From NCBI RefSeq assembly GCF_900496995.4, contig NC_044006.1, forward strand, positions 43,485,620-43,549,619: a stretch of 64,000 bases of DNA. The letters run 5' to 3'. Positions 12,471 to 24,237 of this stretch are shown here, in pieces. A program made the position numbers and the translations under genes. The notes under the pieces are model-generated. The model was not told the DNA's origin. It saw nothing but the letters and a program-made list of their open reading frames with translations, and did not search any database. Position 1 is the first letter of the stretch. Each line of letters begins with the position of its first letter. The DNA is from Aquila chrysaetos chrysaetos (Eukaryota; Chordata; Aves; Accipitriformes; Accipitridae).

Positions 12471-12860
12471 GTATAATTCTACTTCTAAGACTAGATGTGT
12501 ACGTTTCTTAATATTCACCAGTCTGTGGAATAGCTGCATCTGTCTATAGATGTTTGTTTTCACCTGAAAGCCTGAGTTTAAATGAATGTGCCACACTTTC
12601 TCATTCTTCAGTTTGTTGCGTGACACTGTTCTATTCCAGTGATGCAGTATTTTGCCTTTTTACAGTGAAGTGTTTTCTTAACTGTACATGAAAACTTACA
12701 TTCCTAATGTATAAACTACAAGTTTGTCTTGTTTAGCGTTTAATAATTTGGGCAGTAAAATAAACTGGTTTGTTTTTTTGAAGTTGTATGCTTTTGTAAA
12801 TACTTTGTACAGCAGAAAATTCTGCCTCTTCTTCACAGGCTTTGCTGAAATACACATTAG
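12471..12860 (+). repeat. Direct repeat copy B (partner at 10354-10746)
   Basis: Second copy of the duplicated segment, same strand. It differs by substitutions, loss of a few bases near 12492 and a short T insertion near 12770. Its AATAAA at 12759-12764 is conserved with copy A. Short open frames on the opposite strand of both copies share a lysine-rich stretch only because the DNA is duplicated. Confidence 0.85.
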
Positions 12861-13214
12861 ACAGCAACATATTTGTTCAGTTTTCATTATATACATCTAG
12901 AAGTCATAATAAGGTTGACTGTATTACTTAAAATATGCTGAATACCCATTTTACAGAGCATAGGCTCTGCAAATGCAGGCCTGTCAGGTAAGACACCATG
13001 CATAAACCACTTGGCTGAGAAACACTGACTGACAGGTGAAAGGTAGGTTCAAGCAGATGAGTTGTAAACTGGTTGGTGGCAGAAGTAGATGACTGTCCTG
13101 TCAGTAATGTAGCACAACTTGGGCAACTTGGTAGTTTTGATGGTCTTAATATGTGGTTTGATACACAGCCTTTATCTGCAATGTGCCTTTATTATTAGAT
13201 ATTCTATCCAGCAA
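12861..13214 (+). other. Non-coding spacer
   Basis: Nothing recognised. The base composition shifts at about 13215 to the GC-richer CR1 fragment. Confidence 0.5.
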
Positions 13215-14215
13215 TCTTCACAATGTTTCTGTGACCTGCTGGTGATCTGGGGGCTGTTGGCCGTCATTGCCACAAGGGTGTGTGTGGGCTGGCTCACGTT
13301 CCCCTTTTTCCTGAAGACGCCCAGGGCTTTTTCTGCAAAGCTGCTTTCCAGCTGTCTGGCCCCTGTGTGTGCTGGTGCCTGGGGTGGTTTGTCCCCAGGG
13401 CCAGGACTTGGCGTTGCCCTTTAAACTTCTGAGATTCGTGTGTTGGCTCATGTCTCCTGCCTGTTGATGTCCCTGTGAATGGCAGCACCCCTCTGGGGTC
13501 CCAGGCTCTCCTCCTGGTTTTGTGTTATCTGCAAATATGCTGAGGGTGAGCTCTGTCCCATCACCCATCTTCATTAATGAAGATGTTAAACCGTGCTGGC
13601 CCAGGTATTGACCCCTGGTGTACAGCAGTAATGCCAGGTCTCCAGCTGGCCTTTGTGCCACTGATCACAGCCCTGTGAGCCTGGCAATGGAGGCAATTTT
13701 CTGTGCTCAGAATTCTGGGATTCCTGAGGGCTGCTCTTGCTGGTAACAGCAGAAGCAAAGGTGGCAGTGAGTACCTCGGCCTTTTCCATATCTCCTGTCA
13801 GCAGGTTCTCTGCCCCACTCACTGTGGACCCCTATTTTTCCCTAGTCTTCCTGTTGCTGATGATATCTCTGCTAAAGCTTTTCTTGTTGTCCTTCACCTT
13901 CCTTGCCAGATTCCACTTTGTTTGGGCTTTGGTTTTCCTAACTCCATCTGTGTATGCTTGGGTAGTGCATCTATAATCCCCGTAGGTCCCCTGCTCTTGC
14001 TTCCACCTCTTGTACACTTCTTTTTCATGTCTAAGTTTACTGGAGAGCTCCTTGTTCGTGCATCCAGCTCTCCTACCACCTCTGTTTGACTTTGTGTGTT
14101 GGGATGGACCATTTTTGAGCCTGGAGGAGATGGTTCTTGAACGTCAACCAGATCTCCAGGGCCCTTCTTCCCTCTAGGATGGTCTCCCGTGGGCATCTAC
14201 TGAGCAGATTCCCTG
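13215..14215 (-). mobile_element. CR1 LINE fragment, reverse-transcriptase ORF remnants
   Basis: Several - strand frames together read as decayed CR1 ORF2. Around 13850-14030 is a basic stretch with 'KAQTKWNLARKVKDNKKSF', then 'MEKAEVLTATFAS', 'GSIPGPARFNIFIN', a degraded catalytic box 'FADNTKPGG', and a 'PRHQH' segment that in CR1 precedes the C-terminal domain. Frames change several times, so it is inactive. The CR1 3' octamer tail is not present at the low-coordinate end, so it is truncated at both ends. Boundaries are approximate. Confidence 0.85.
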
Positions 14216-16209
14216 TGCAAGGCAAATTCTCTTCTTCTATAGGTCCAGGGTTGTGATCCTACATTTTGTTCAAGGTTTCTTTCCTGCCCCCTTACAAATG
14301 TAGTGTCTGGTGCAATGCTGTAGAGAAACCTGGATGAATGGAAGAGCTGTGGTAGATGGCAGCAGTGAGAGATCGCACTGCGTTTTTTCACTGGTTTTCA
14401 AAATGTCAGTCTTTAACCTGTTTTTTTGAATGGGCAAAACTCAATTTGCCTTCATACAACTGAGTGAGAAATGTTAGGCATCTGAGATTTCCTTTCACTT
14501 GAATGAGTTAAAACCTTTCTTTTGGAAAAGGTACAAATTAGACTTGATGCTGTGATTGTCCTGTAAGTGTGTAAGATTTGCTATTTCAATTACAGTGGGT
14601 GAAAGGCAGTGCTTAGAACAGGCTCTTACGTGGTTTCAGGTCAGAATTGTTATTGATTAGTGAAAGACAAGGTGAATTTGAATACCTCCTCTCTTCCCAA
14701 AACGTGGTAGGGAGTACAAAAGAAAGTAATGGTACCCCAAAATACAGCATTTAATGGAGGATAAGAGTACCTGAGAGCCTGCTGGACAATTTATGGTGAG
14801 AGGGATGTTTGAAGGTAATACAAGCAATTAGTAACCAGTTACAGAAATTACGTTTTTTTTCTACAGACTTTACAGCTAGTTGCCTGCCTTGAGCTTGTAA
14901 CAATTATTTTTCATGTTTTATGTTAATCAAGCTCTGTATTAAAGATGACTTCAGTATGGGGGTTTTCTCCCAGCCCAGAGCTGCCAGGTAGTAAATACAT
15001 CTGCTAATTCAAGATAGTGGGAAAAATGTCACTGTGACTTCAGAAACCTTTGTGAAACAACGCTTTACATTGCATGGTGCTCGCTTCATTAACTTGATTC
15101 CTAAAATGAGGTTGTGTTTAATCATCTGGTACTGCAAATGTGCTGGGACAATACTGAAATTTAATGGTGCGGAAAGACTTGTGGAAACTAGTCTGAGTCA
15201 CACTGTACTTCTGACCTAGTAGTTCTCATCATTAACACTGGCAGTCCTCTGTGTAGATTTTCTTGATCTGGACTATGGTGGTAGATTTTTCTAGTGCAAG
15301 AGGATAGATTTCAGAGGAGGTGAGAAGAAATACCAGCTTTTACCTCCACAACACAACAAAGTGAGTGAAAGAGTGTCAGGTATTGGCATAAGAAGGCCTC
15401 AGTGTGGATATGATTTTTTTCAATGTTTCTGCAATAGTAGTGGTGAACCAAAATAATGAACAAACATTCAGTGCTTTCTCTGAAGAGATACTTTGCTCGT
15501 GCCTAAAACTTGAATACCATCTTTGATTCCTATCAAAGTAGGAACAGAACAGCAACTCATATAAAACGCATAAAAACATATATATATATTACATATGTGT
15601 GTATATATACATTTATACATATATACACGTATATATGGTTTCTTCTTCAGCTAGTCAAGGTACAGGGGTTGTAGAATTGTTGGGGAGACTATTGGAGCTG
15701 GCAAAGACTTGGACCAGCACTAATGTCAATGACCTGTGGTACTATCTAAAATAAAGGTAGCTAGGCACTAAAAAGCTGTTCTGTCACTGGTGTATTTTCC
15801 TTGTGGTATTACCTGCCAAGAGTAAATTGATTTGAATAAAAATGGTGAAGGATCTTGCACTTATTCCTTATACATGTTTAAAAAAAAGATAATAACAATA
15901 TTCATATTTTTTTTTATTTTTTTGTTGTTAGAATGCATTGTGGTTTCATTATTGTTAATAACCTGCACTTCAGGCTTTGCTAATAATTCGGACTGAATAA
16001 CTGAATTGGGATAATGTTATATATGATAACATTTGGAATCAAGTGCGAGCCAACTGTCATACCAAATGTCAGCTTTCAACAGACTGTCCTGCCCCTAAAA
16101 TGTTGGTGTTTGAGAAATCTGCTGTAGTAAATCACAAAATGGAAAGGCTTTTGCAAGGTAACAGTGTTGCTATTCCCCAGAAGATTGTTTACTTGTTAGC
16201 TCATTGTGA
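14216..16209 (+). other. Intergenic sequence with an AT microsatellite
   Basis: No gene recognised. It holds the AT/GT repeat at 15576-15637, and T-rich tracts near 15907-15925. Confidence 0.5.
15576..15637 (+). repeat. Alternating TA/CA purine-pyrimidine microsatellite
   Basis: Imperfect ATAT/ACAT/GTAT repeat of about 60 bases. Such tracts are variable and can adopt unusual helices; no regulatory role can be read from it. Confidence 0.8.
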
Positions 16210-17560
16210 TTTATATTCCTAATTTCAGCCACTAAAGAAAACCAATCTGACTGCTATTTAGCTAAGCTACCAGCTTCAGCTCTCCCAGTATCGACTGGAG
16301 AAACATACAGGCACTGTCAAACTGATTCAGCACATCCTGAGATAGGGAGATCCTCTCTGACACCTGAAAAGTGTTCATCCCATCTCTCACTTCCTTCTCA
16401 TCCTGAACAACCGGCTGAGCATTGCTGTCTCGTTACTGTTTCCTACCAAACTGAATCCGTACATCCCCCTTTCTGCTGCATAAAGCCAAAATAAGCTTTA
16501 GCGTAGCACCAGTCTCTTCAGTACAGCTCCGAATGTCAGCAGCTGTCCTACTTTTGCTAAAGGCCTTACAAGCAGGCAGATGTCTGGGAAGAACAGATCT
16601 GGTTCAGTAGTTCTGCTGGCCAGGGTGTAAAGATCAGCTTGGAACAATGTGGGCAGGTGCCGGGAGTTAAGATTCAAACTGCATCTGTTTGGATTATTTG
16701 AGTAATCATGAAGTAGTTGCATTTCTAAATGTCTAAAGCAGGGAAGAAGGAAAGAACTGGAGCACAAATCTCCGTATACCATTCCTGTTTCTGCCATTCT
16801 TGCTTCAGGATCCCACTTAGAAGTATGTAATCGCTTTATCAGCTTTTGAATTTAAAGGCAGAATAGCAGCATGGCTGTTCTGTTGTTCTTACAGCTGAAT
16901 GATACCTGTTCGGCTCTAGCTGAATCCTCTGACAAATCTGAGGCTTGGTTCTTAACTGTTCAGCCTGGAAAGGAGTTTCTCGACTGCCTTGCATACCGCA
17001 TCAAGTTCATAACTTTAAGCTGCTTTGGTTATCCCTGAGAACTTACTTTTTCCTGCTACCAGCATAGGAAGCCATGCTACAAAAGCATTGCCCTTGAATC
17101 TAGCGTGAACCTGAATGTGTCTCAGGTGTTCCAAGTCTTCCCCAGCTCAGTGAAGGGCTGAGGAGAGATTTTCATCACTTCTTCAATCTTTGCCCAAGAC
17201 AGGCTTCCTGACAGATGCCAGGTGTGTTATAATGCCGCCAGCCTTGTACGGAGGCGTTCATATGGCAGCCAGTTCTACGTGTGGCCACGGGGGCGAGGAG
17301 AGAGGCCAGCGTGGTGGCCAGCCGGAGGGCTTTTCCAATACTCAGCCTTTGTGTGGGCAGACCTCTGTGGTGTGGAATGGCAGGAGGCTGGGTGCACCTC
17401 CCAAACGGCCAGCTGGAGACGCAATTTCAGAAGTCTCAGACCGGACGCTGCCTTGAGCCCAAGCAGCGCTTCAGTTGCCAATCTCCTGAAATGGATTAGT
17501 TCACTGCCTTGGCATCATTACCCAAAACAAAACGTGCTTATGGACAAATAACTTGAGGAA
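16210..17560. other. GC-richer block dense in unrecognised open frames
   Basis: Compared with its AT-rich surroundings this block is richer in G+C and holds several overlapping open frames. One is an 87-codon + frame ending at TAA 16492-16494 after a 'cctaatttcag' acceptor-like tract. Others are a 99-codon - frame (16498-16797), a 55-codon ATG frame (16871-17038, +) and a 109-codon + frame (17222-17551). None resembles a family I know and they do not join into one frame. It could be a decayed coding exon, an lncRNA exon or chance; I assign no function. Confidence 0.3.
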
Positions 17561-18829
17561 GAAATTACTGACGGATGGATTTCTCCAAGATCACACGCTG
17601 TATGATCCATCTTTTTCGTAAAGGCTGGCACGCATGATCCATACTGCAGCACGATATGCGTGCTCCATTCTCGATGAATGACAGAGTGGTTTTGTACCTT
17701 AGGAGCAGTGCTGGATAAAAACCTCTGTGATCCTTGTGAGCACAAAGAGTTTTGACGTATTCTGGTAATGGTGAGATGAGTAACTTCTTAAATATGTCAA
17801 CAAAATTAGTTACTAGGTAGATCTACTTACAACGTATTTGATGCCATAATTTAATTTCAGGCAGAAAAGCGGTGCCTTGGAAGAATCTTTATTCGATCTT
17901 GAGATATTGAGCAGCTTTAATATGCCTTGACATTCAGTACCACGTTCATAATCCCTGTAATTATTCCTTCCTACTCCAATAAGAGCAGGCACTGTACAGC
18001 ACTAGTACTGAGGCATAGTTTTGTTTCATGCTTGAAAGGAGGAACACGTCTTATAAAGCGCACTTTGTACTGAGCTGTGGGAAAAGAGGTGAATGGGAGG
18101 CTAAACCAGAAGCTTTAAAAGCAGTTCAAAATGTCTCCTATGCTTCCTCGCTGCCTGTCTGTAGGCAGTTTTGAATGAATGAAGAAGCTGCACAAAATGA
18201 GAGGCATGAAGAGGCATAAAGCTGAGAGCTTACTGGAGAGGGGAGAGCTTTTGGAGGAAACCTCTTCTCTCAGGGTTCCCACCTGACTGCGAGGGCAGGC
18301 ACCTTCCCATCGGGCAGGGCTTGTGCTATGGTGTTCTGCCCCTTCCCTCCCTCTGCCTAAAACTTGTGCCTCTGTCTCCTTCTTGGAGAGAAACCTGAGC
18401 GCTTGTACTACTGTAGTCACACATACAGGAAATTAATGCTGAAACAACCTAATATGGGACTAGAAGAGCATCTGTGGGCAGCACTGCTGGCTGCGCTCTG
18501 CTACGTAGGTTTAAGCATTGATGATTTTCTTGTCATGCTTTGGTGTTGAGAAATGCACGACTGGTACCTGAAGCCAAAATGTCAGGAACTTCTGGACTGT
18601 TTCAGGCAGAGGGCTAAAGAAAAGGAGGAGAGATAATGAGTGGGTGTGAAGAATTTTTTAGCTTTCTTAAAGGAGCTGGCCACTAGGCTAGCTATCAAGG
18701 TGCACCTTACACTGGAGGAGACAGTGGAATTAAGAAGCCTTGGTGAATGTACTAGCTATCAGCTGGATACCTTGAGGGAGTTTATGGAAGAGACAGTGCA
18801 AAGGCTACAGCCTTTGGTCAGATCTGACC
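17561..18829 (+). other. Intergenic sequence before the solo LTR
   Basis: A few short open frames, none recognised. The last 5 bases (tgacc, 18825-18829) form the left target duplication of the LTR that follows. Confidence 0.5.
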
Positions 18830-19409
18830 TGTCCTAGTTTCAGCTGGGATAGAGTTAACTGTCTTCCTAGTAGCTGGTACGGTGCTATGTTCTGAGTTCA
18901 GTATGTGAAGAATGTTGATAACACCGATGTTTTCAGTTGTTGCTAAGTAGTATTTAGACTAATGTCAAGGATTTTTCAGCTTCTCATGCCCAGCCAGCGA
19001 GAAAGCTGGAGGGGCACAAGAAGTTGCACAGGACACAGCCAGGGCAGCTGACCCAAACTGGCCAACAGGGTATTCCATACCATGTGACGTCCCATCTAGT
19101 ATAGGAACTGGGACGTGGGGGTGGGGAATCGCCGCTCGGGGACTAGCTGGGTGTCGATTGGTGGGTGGTGAGCAATTGCACTGCGCATCATTTGTACATT
19201 CCAATCCTTTTATTATTGCTGTTGTCATTTTATTAGTGTTATCATTATCATTATTCGTTTCTTCTTTTCTGTTCTATTAAACTGTTCTTATCTCAACCCG
19301 TGGGTTTTGCTTCTTTTTCCCTGATTTTCTCCCCCATCCCACTGGGTGGGGGGGGAGTGAGTGAGCGGCTGCATGGTGCTTAGTTGCTGGCTGGAGTTAA
19401 ACCACGACA
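18830..19409 (+). mobile_element. Solo LTR of an avian endogenous retrovirus, with perfect 5-bp target duplication
   Basis: It starts TGTCCTAGTTTCAGCTGGGA and ends ...CGACA, the TG...CA form of retroviral LTRs. The flanks are the identical pentamer tgacc at 18825-18829 and 19410-19414, so both boundaries are exact and no internal retroviral sequence is left: a recombined solo LTR. Five-base duplications fit ERVL/class III-like integrases in birds. A second copy lies at 50401-50865; this copy is longer by about 115 bases near its 5' third. The G-rich run at 19341-19353 is conserved in the other copy. Family placement (ERVL-like) is inference. Confidence 0.9.
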
Positions 19410-22400
19410 TGACCTTACAAGGTGTGAAGGAGGCATCAATAGGGATGGAGCACTGGAAGCTGGACATCTCAAGGTTTGCAGTTATCAACCAAAGAGGAGA
19501 ATGAGGAGCCTGCAGTTCACAAGGTACATGGAAATGGCAAGTCTGGTGTGATGGAGGAACAAAGCTGTCCACATGGCATGGCATAGCTGATCTATCCACC
19601 CAGAGCAAGAATGAGATGCAGATCTGACTCTAGAAGAGATCCCAATAAAAAAAAATTGTCGATTGTCTCACTGATTTGGCTAGTGTGATGCAGCTTAGAA
19701 GGTTTTTTTTTAATAATGCAAGGAGTTTGTATAACAGGACTAATGGACATCACTCATGCAGTGGTATGTGAAAATGTTTACTATAGAAATAATACACTAG
19801 AATTGCTTTTGTAAGTGGAGTATGAGCATGGAGAGATCCACAGGACTGAGAAAAGTCACAAGTAAAGGTAAGGTTGGTGGACTAGTGCAGCACACAAACA
19901 ATGTGGCAGATTTTTAAAAATATGAAATGACTATAGGGCCTTTGAGCTAAAATCTCTTGGGAAAAGAGTAGTAAAAACATTTTAGTGGGATAGTGTAACA
20001 GGTCTGCTATAATCCTTTAGGGAGACATTTGTAATCTTTGCAGAGGAATATTAACAGAAACTGTCAATAAAAGAGACTTAAATTGTCTTGCTACAGATTG
20101 CAGGACAAATTCTATCAATAATTGCAGGTCCTTATTGTTTTCGGAAGTCGTAACTGAAAAGCTTGTTCAACAAAATGTTCCTGAACCAAGAATAGGGTGT
20201 GCTGCTTCAGGCTTTGAGCATCTCTATGTTGCATACTGCTGTGCAGTGGATTCCAGAAACTGGGCAAAGAAGTAAATCAGCCCTAGTTCTGGTGCGGAAA
20301 CCACCTTGTTCAGCTGGGGCTTTGGTACTTGTATGCAAGACTTCATTGTACCACTGTGCAAGGCTTAGAGTGAAGTAAGAGAGAGTTATATAAAATAACT
20401 TTGTTGTTGTTGTTTTAGACAAACAAAAAACAGATCTTGAATGAAAGGACTTTTATTTCAAAAGAATGAACTTTGAGAAATGAAGATGGCTGGACAGTGA
20501 AGTTTATTGGCTTGAGAGAAAGCAAAAAAATATCCCCCAAAGTTCAAAGAAACCTTAGTCAAAGGACAGAGTCTTTAGTGTTTGGACTTTAAGAAGGGGA
20601 GAAGTCTTGCATGGAAAGCTGGCATTGAAATATAATTCCCTTTAAAAGTGTACTTGAGATCCTGTAAGGAACAGAATGAAGGGGGAGCAGGAGAAAGCAT
20701 ACAGTCTAGTGGGATCAGAAAGTCTTTGTGTTGGACTGAATTACCAGAAGACAAAACTGAGTTTAACTTTTACAAAGGAAGTTAAAATACAGGTACAGAT
20801 TCCTTAACTCTCAAAACAGAACAAGGGAAAAAGCACAAAGGAGAAGTGGGAACAAGGGCTGAGACCAGCAAGTGTAAGGAAATGTTTTCAAGAAGATTGA
20901 CATTGCCACCCCATGGCCAGTCAGTACAAGGACATAGCGATGCACGTCCAAAGGCTAAAGAAAATGTACGGTAAGGTTATGTTATGTTCCTACAGTCAGT
21001 GTTCGAACTGCTTCTCTGACTTGTCAGTGAAGGGTCGGGCATCCTGGGTAGTGCAGAGCCTGAGCTGGTCATCATTCCCACCGCAGACACCAGGGTAACC
21101 CCCACAGGTTCATTTACACACCACGGTACGTGGTCTGCATAGAGTGGACTCCTCATGCGAAGAACAACCCAGTGACTCACAAGGTCAGTGGCTGATCTCC
21201 TTTAAGCTTTTAGTAATCACAGCAGATCACTTTGAGGCTTTAAGCAAATGTAATAGAAGCCTCAATATGGTTTGTTGTGCTGTGCTCTACAGAAATACTT
21301 GCATTAAACTTTTTCTTTGCAGCTTTCATTACCTGGACAGAAGATGTGAAGCATGGCAGGGTTACAATCCAGAAGTCACTCAGTGGGTCCTTCTAGCAGT
21401 CAGAAGGAAGGTGTCCCAAAGTGATCCGATTTGACCACGTTTGCTCAAATCTCTCAATACCTACTTAGTGGGCAAGTTATTATCTAGCATAAACTCCCCT
21501 GGCCTTGCCAGTCACCTCTTCTAACCTCCATGCTGTTCTGACAGGCAAATCAAGGTGTCAAGTCAAATAAAACACAGCATCTATGACAGGAGGCTGTCAC
21601 ATGGAAAACAGAAGAAAGTCAAAAAGGAGGTTCAGGGTGCTCACGCAGCCTTTTTCCTATGGACTAGTATAAAGCAAATGCTCTTAGAAACAGCATGACA
21701 GAAAATACTGACTCTCATTCAACAGCGAACACAGAGCAGCTGTATCACTTTTCATATATCACTGTACCTCTTAGGTGTGCATGCGACTGTCATCAACTGA
21801 ACTCATCCCAATTCATATTTCTTGGGAAAATTTTCTTCTTCTGTAGAGTTATATAGAAGCTGACTGAATTATCTGAAAACACTACATGGAACTATATGAG
21901 AATGTTTGATAAAAGAGAAATGCTGGTTAGCTAATTAATATAACTGCTAAATCCTAACTCTTTGAAAGCTACTGCATTGTACAGATGAAATGAAAGTTTT
22001 GCTGTCATAGTTGATCTGTGCTAATTACAGCAATTATAATGCTTGTGGAGAAGGAAAATTGCAAAAAGTATATTAAGTGCTCAGCACTCAGCTGCCTGTC
22101 AGCTGAAAGGAAGGCGAGTTAATTGAATGTAACAGTCTATCTTCTTTCTGTTTTAAATCAGTGGTTAATTATAATGTGCAGCTACGTGGCCATATGTCAC
22201 TTGCTCTGGCATAACAGTAACATGTCACGTTATTGATCACTGCACTGGTGGAGCTGAAAGCTGTTATACCCCTGCGCTAAATGCCTTACAGAAGTCTGAT
22301 TGGTTTCAGCGTTGCATAAAACTAATCTTCATTCAAAGTGTAGGAATTAAAATTAGGCCAAATATCCTACCAGAATCTAACATACATTTAATGTGTTGTA

Positions 22401-24057
22401 TTAGCATGTGATTTTTTAAAATTATTATTATTGCTGTTTATTGTAAATAGACTTAAATACAAAAGAAAACAGATGAAGTGGCAGAAATATCCCCTAGGAG
22501 CAGACACAGAATTACTGAGAAAAGAGCTGTTGCCAAGTGCAATTTTTCTGTAGACTTCTTGAAGGTAAGCAGAGCTGTTCCAAACTGATTTAATGTCTCC
22601 AGGTATCTGGAAATTGGCTACTTTTAACTTATAGCAGCTTTGGTTGCTCACCAAAAAAATGCAGAGTTGTCTAAAGGACTGCTTTTCTCAAACGTTTGTT
22701 TTCTATTTGATACTATGCTTGTGCCTAATTTAAAATACTGCTTAGAAACGGAGGGTGGTTTTCAAATTAGTGTCCCATAGGAATCATTCCTCTACCTCAC
22801 CTCTCCTGACAGATTTTCAGGCCAGAGGGCTGGTCTGTGTGGGTGCAGATACCACAAATGAGTGTGGGGATGAAGACAAAGCCTTAAACTTGAGAAGCCA
22901 GTTGTTTGGTGCAATAGAGCCCGGGGCTGCAACCTGCAGCCACTGGGAACCAGAGATAATGGCATAGTTGCTGGAATATTTAAAAAGGACAATAAGGAAT
23001 ATACACTAGAACATATTGCCAGACATTCCTCTAACTTTTCCCTGTGTAAGCGCTTTTTGTCTGTGAGGATAAACTAGAATGTAACAGTATGTATTTGGCG
23101 TGAAGGGCAATATGGTGTGGTAGAGAAGTAAGCTTAACGAAGCTAGCTAGGCTAATCGTGAAAGGGAGGCACTTTCCAACACAGATCAATCGTGTCTTCT
23201 GTTCTGCTTCAGATAGCTCAATATTGGACATCACGCAAAAACGTGACGTTTTGTGGTGCCAGGAAAACCATTATTAGTCCAGTTTATTAGACTGTGCATA
23301 CTGTAGCCAGTGTATTTAATAATTTTTATTCCCTATTAACTAAATAAAACCTGGTGAGTAACATGAGGTATTTTGTTGAAATGGGGAGTCGAGCCTTCAC
23401 AACATTTGGTTGCTTGAAGGTGAGAAAGCATCCAGCTACCTTCAATTGGAGAAGAAAGCACACCACTTAAATATTCATTTATCCACCCGTGTCTGGAAAA
23501 CAGGGAGTTAGGTACCTGTCTAAATGTTTGCACTAGCTTATACTGAGGACTCAAAAGCATGGATGGAAAATTAAAGGATAATTAATGCATTGCCCATTTA
23601 GACCAGAGCCCTTGATGCCACATTCTCCTGATGATAGCTGCAGCCAGAAAGGTATGCTCCGAAAAGATAGCACAGCATTGATCTCATTTCAATAGATCAG
23701 AATCTCACTGAAGACGTTGCAGCATGTGCAATGTAAGGCAGGAAAACCACATTTCATTAACTTAGCCACATCAGCACAGCACAGATACAGTATTGCTTTC
23801 TTCTGTCACTGTTTACACCACTTAATGGGAGGCTCCAGTATCTTTTCACAATATTTCCACTTACCTGAAATGAAGGTGGATGTTCTGTTTTCTATCAGCA
23901 AACATCTTGACTTCTGAATTCAGGAAGAGTGGCGGTGCTGATGCCTATTGAGAACATCATCTTAGACTGTGTGTTTTTATTGCACCTACCTTACCCTTCC
24001 TTCTTTGGGTATGTAATTTCATAAATAAGCATCTCTTGCATGCAGATTACTTGAAAG
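19410..24057 (+). other. Intergenic sequence, no gene recognised
   Basis: Scattered short frames with no recognisable product. The stretch 22060-22330 is rich in homeodomain-like TAATTA cores and CAGCTG E-boxes and could be a conserved regulatory element; this is a visual impression only. Confidence 0.45.
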
Positions 24058-24237
24058 TCAATGGCTTTCAGATTTGTTTTTTTCAGGCCAGCATTGAGAT
24101 ACCTTGTGAACCAAAGATTTCTGTAGTGGCTTGCTCTGCTTGGTCCTACGTTTTTGGTGCTGTGGCTCTGGTTTTGGAGCATCCCTGGACCTCGGCTTTT
24201 GGTCATATGGTGGCTGCTCAAAAGGTTTATCAGTCAT
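24058..24237 (-). other. Unrecognised 59-codon basic open frame
   Basis: ATG (24235-24237) to TGA (24058-24060). The peptide is unusually rich in Lys, Arg, Gln and Pro, for example 'PRSRDAPKPEPQHQKRRTKQ'. It overlaps a 76-codon frame in another phase. No splice or promoter evidence supports it. Confidence 0.12.

Noticed and set aside
13703-14089. 128-codon + frame
   Set aside because: Antisense shadow of the decayed CR1 element.
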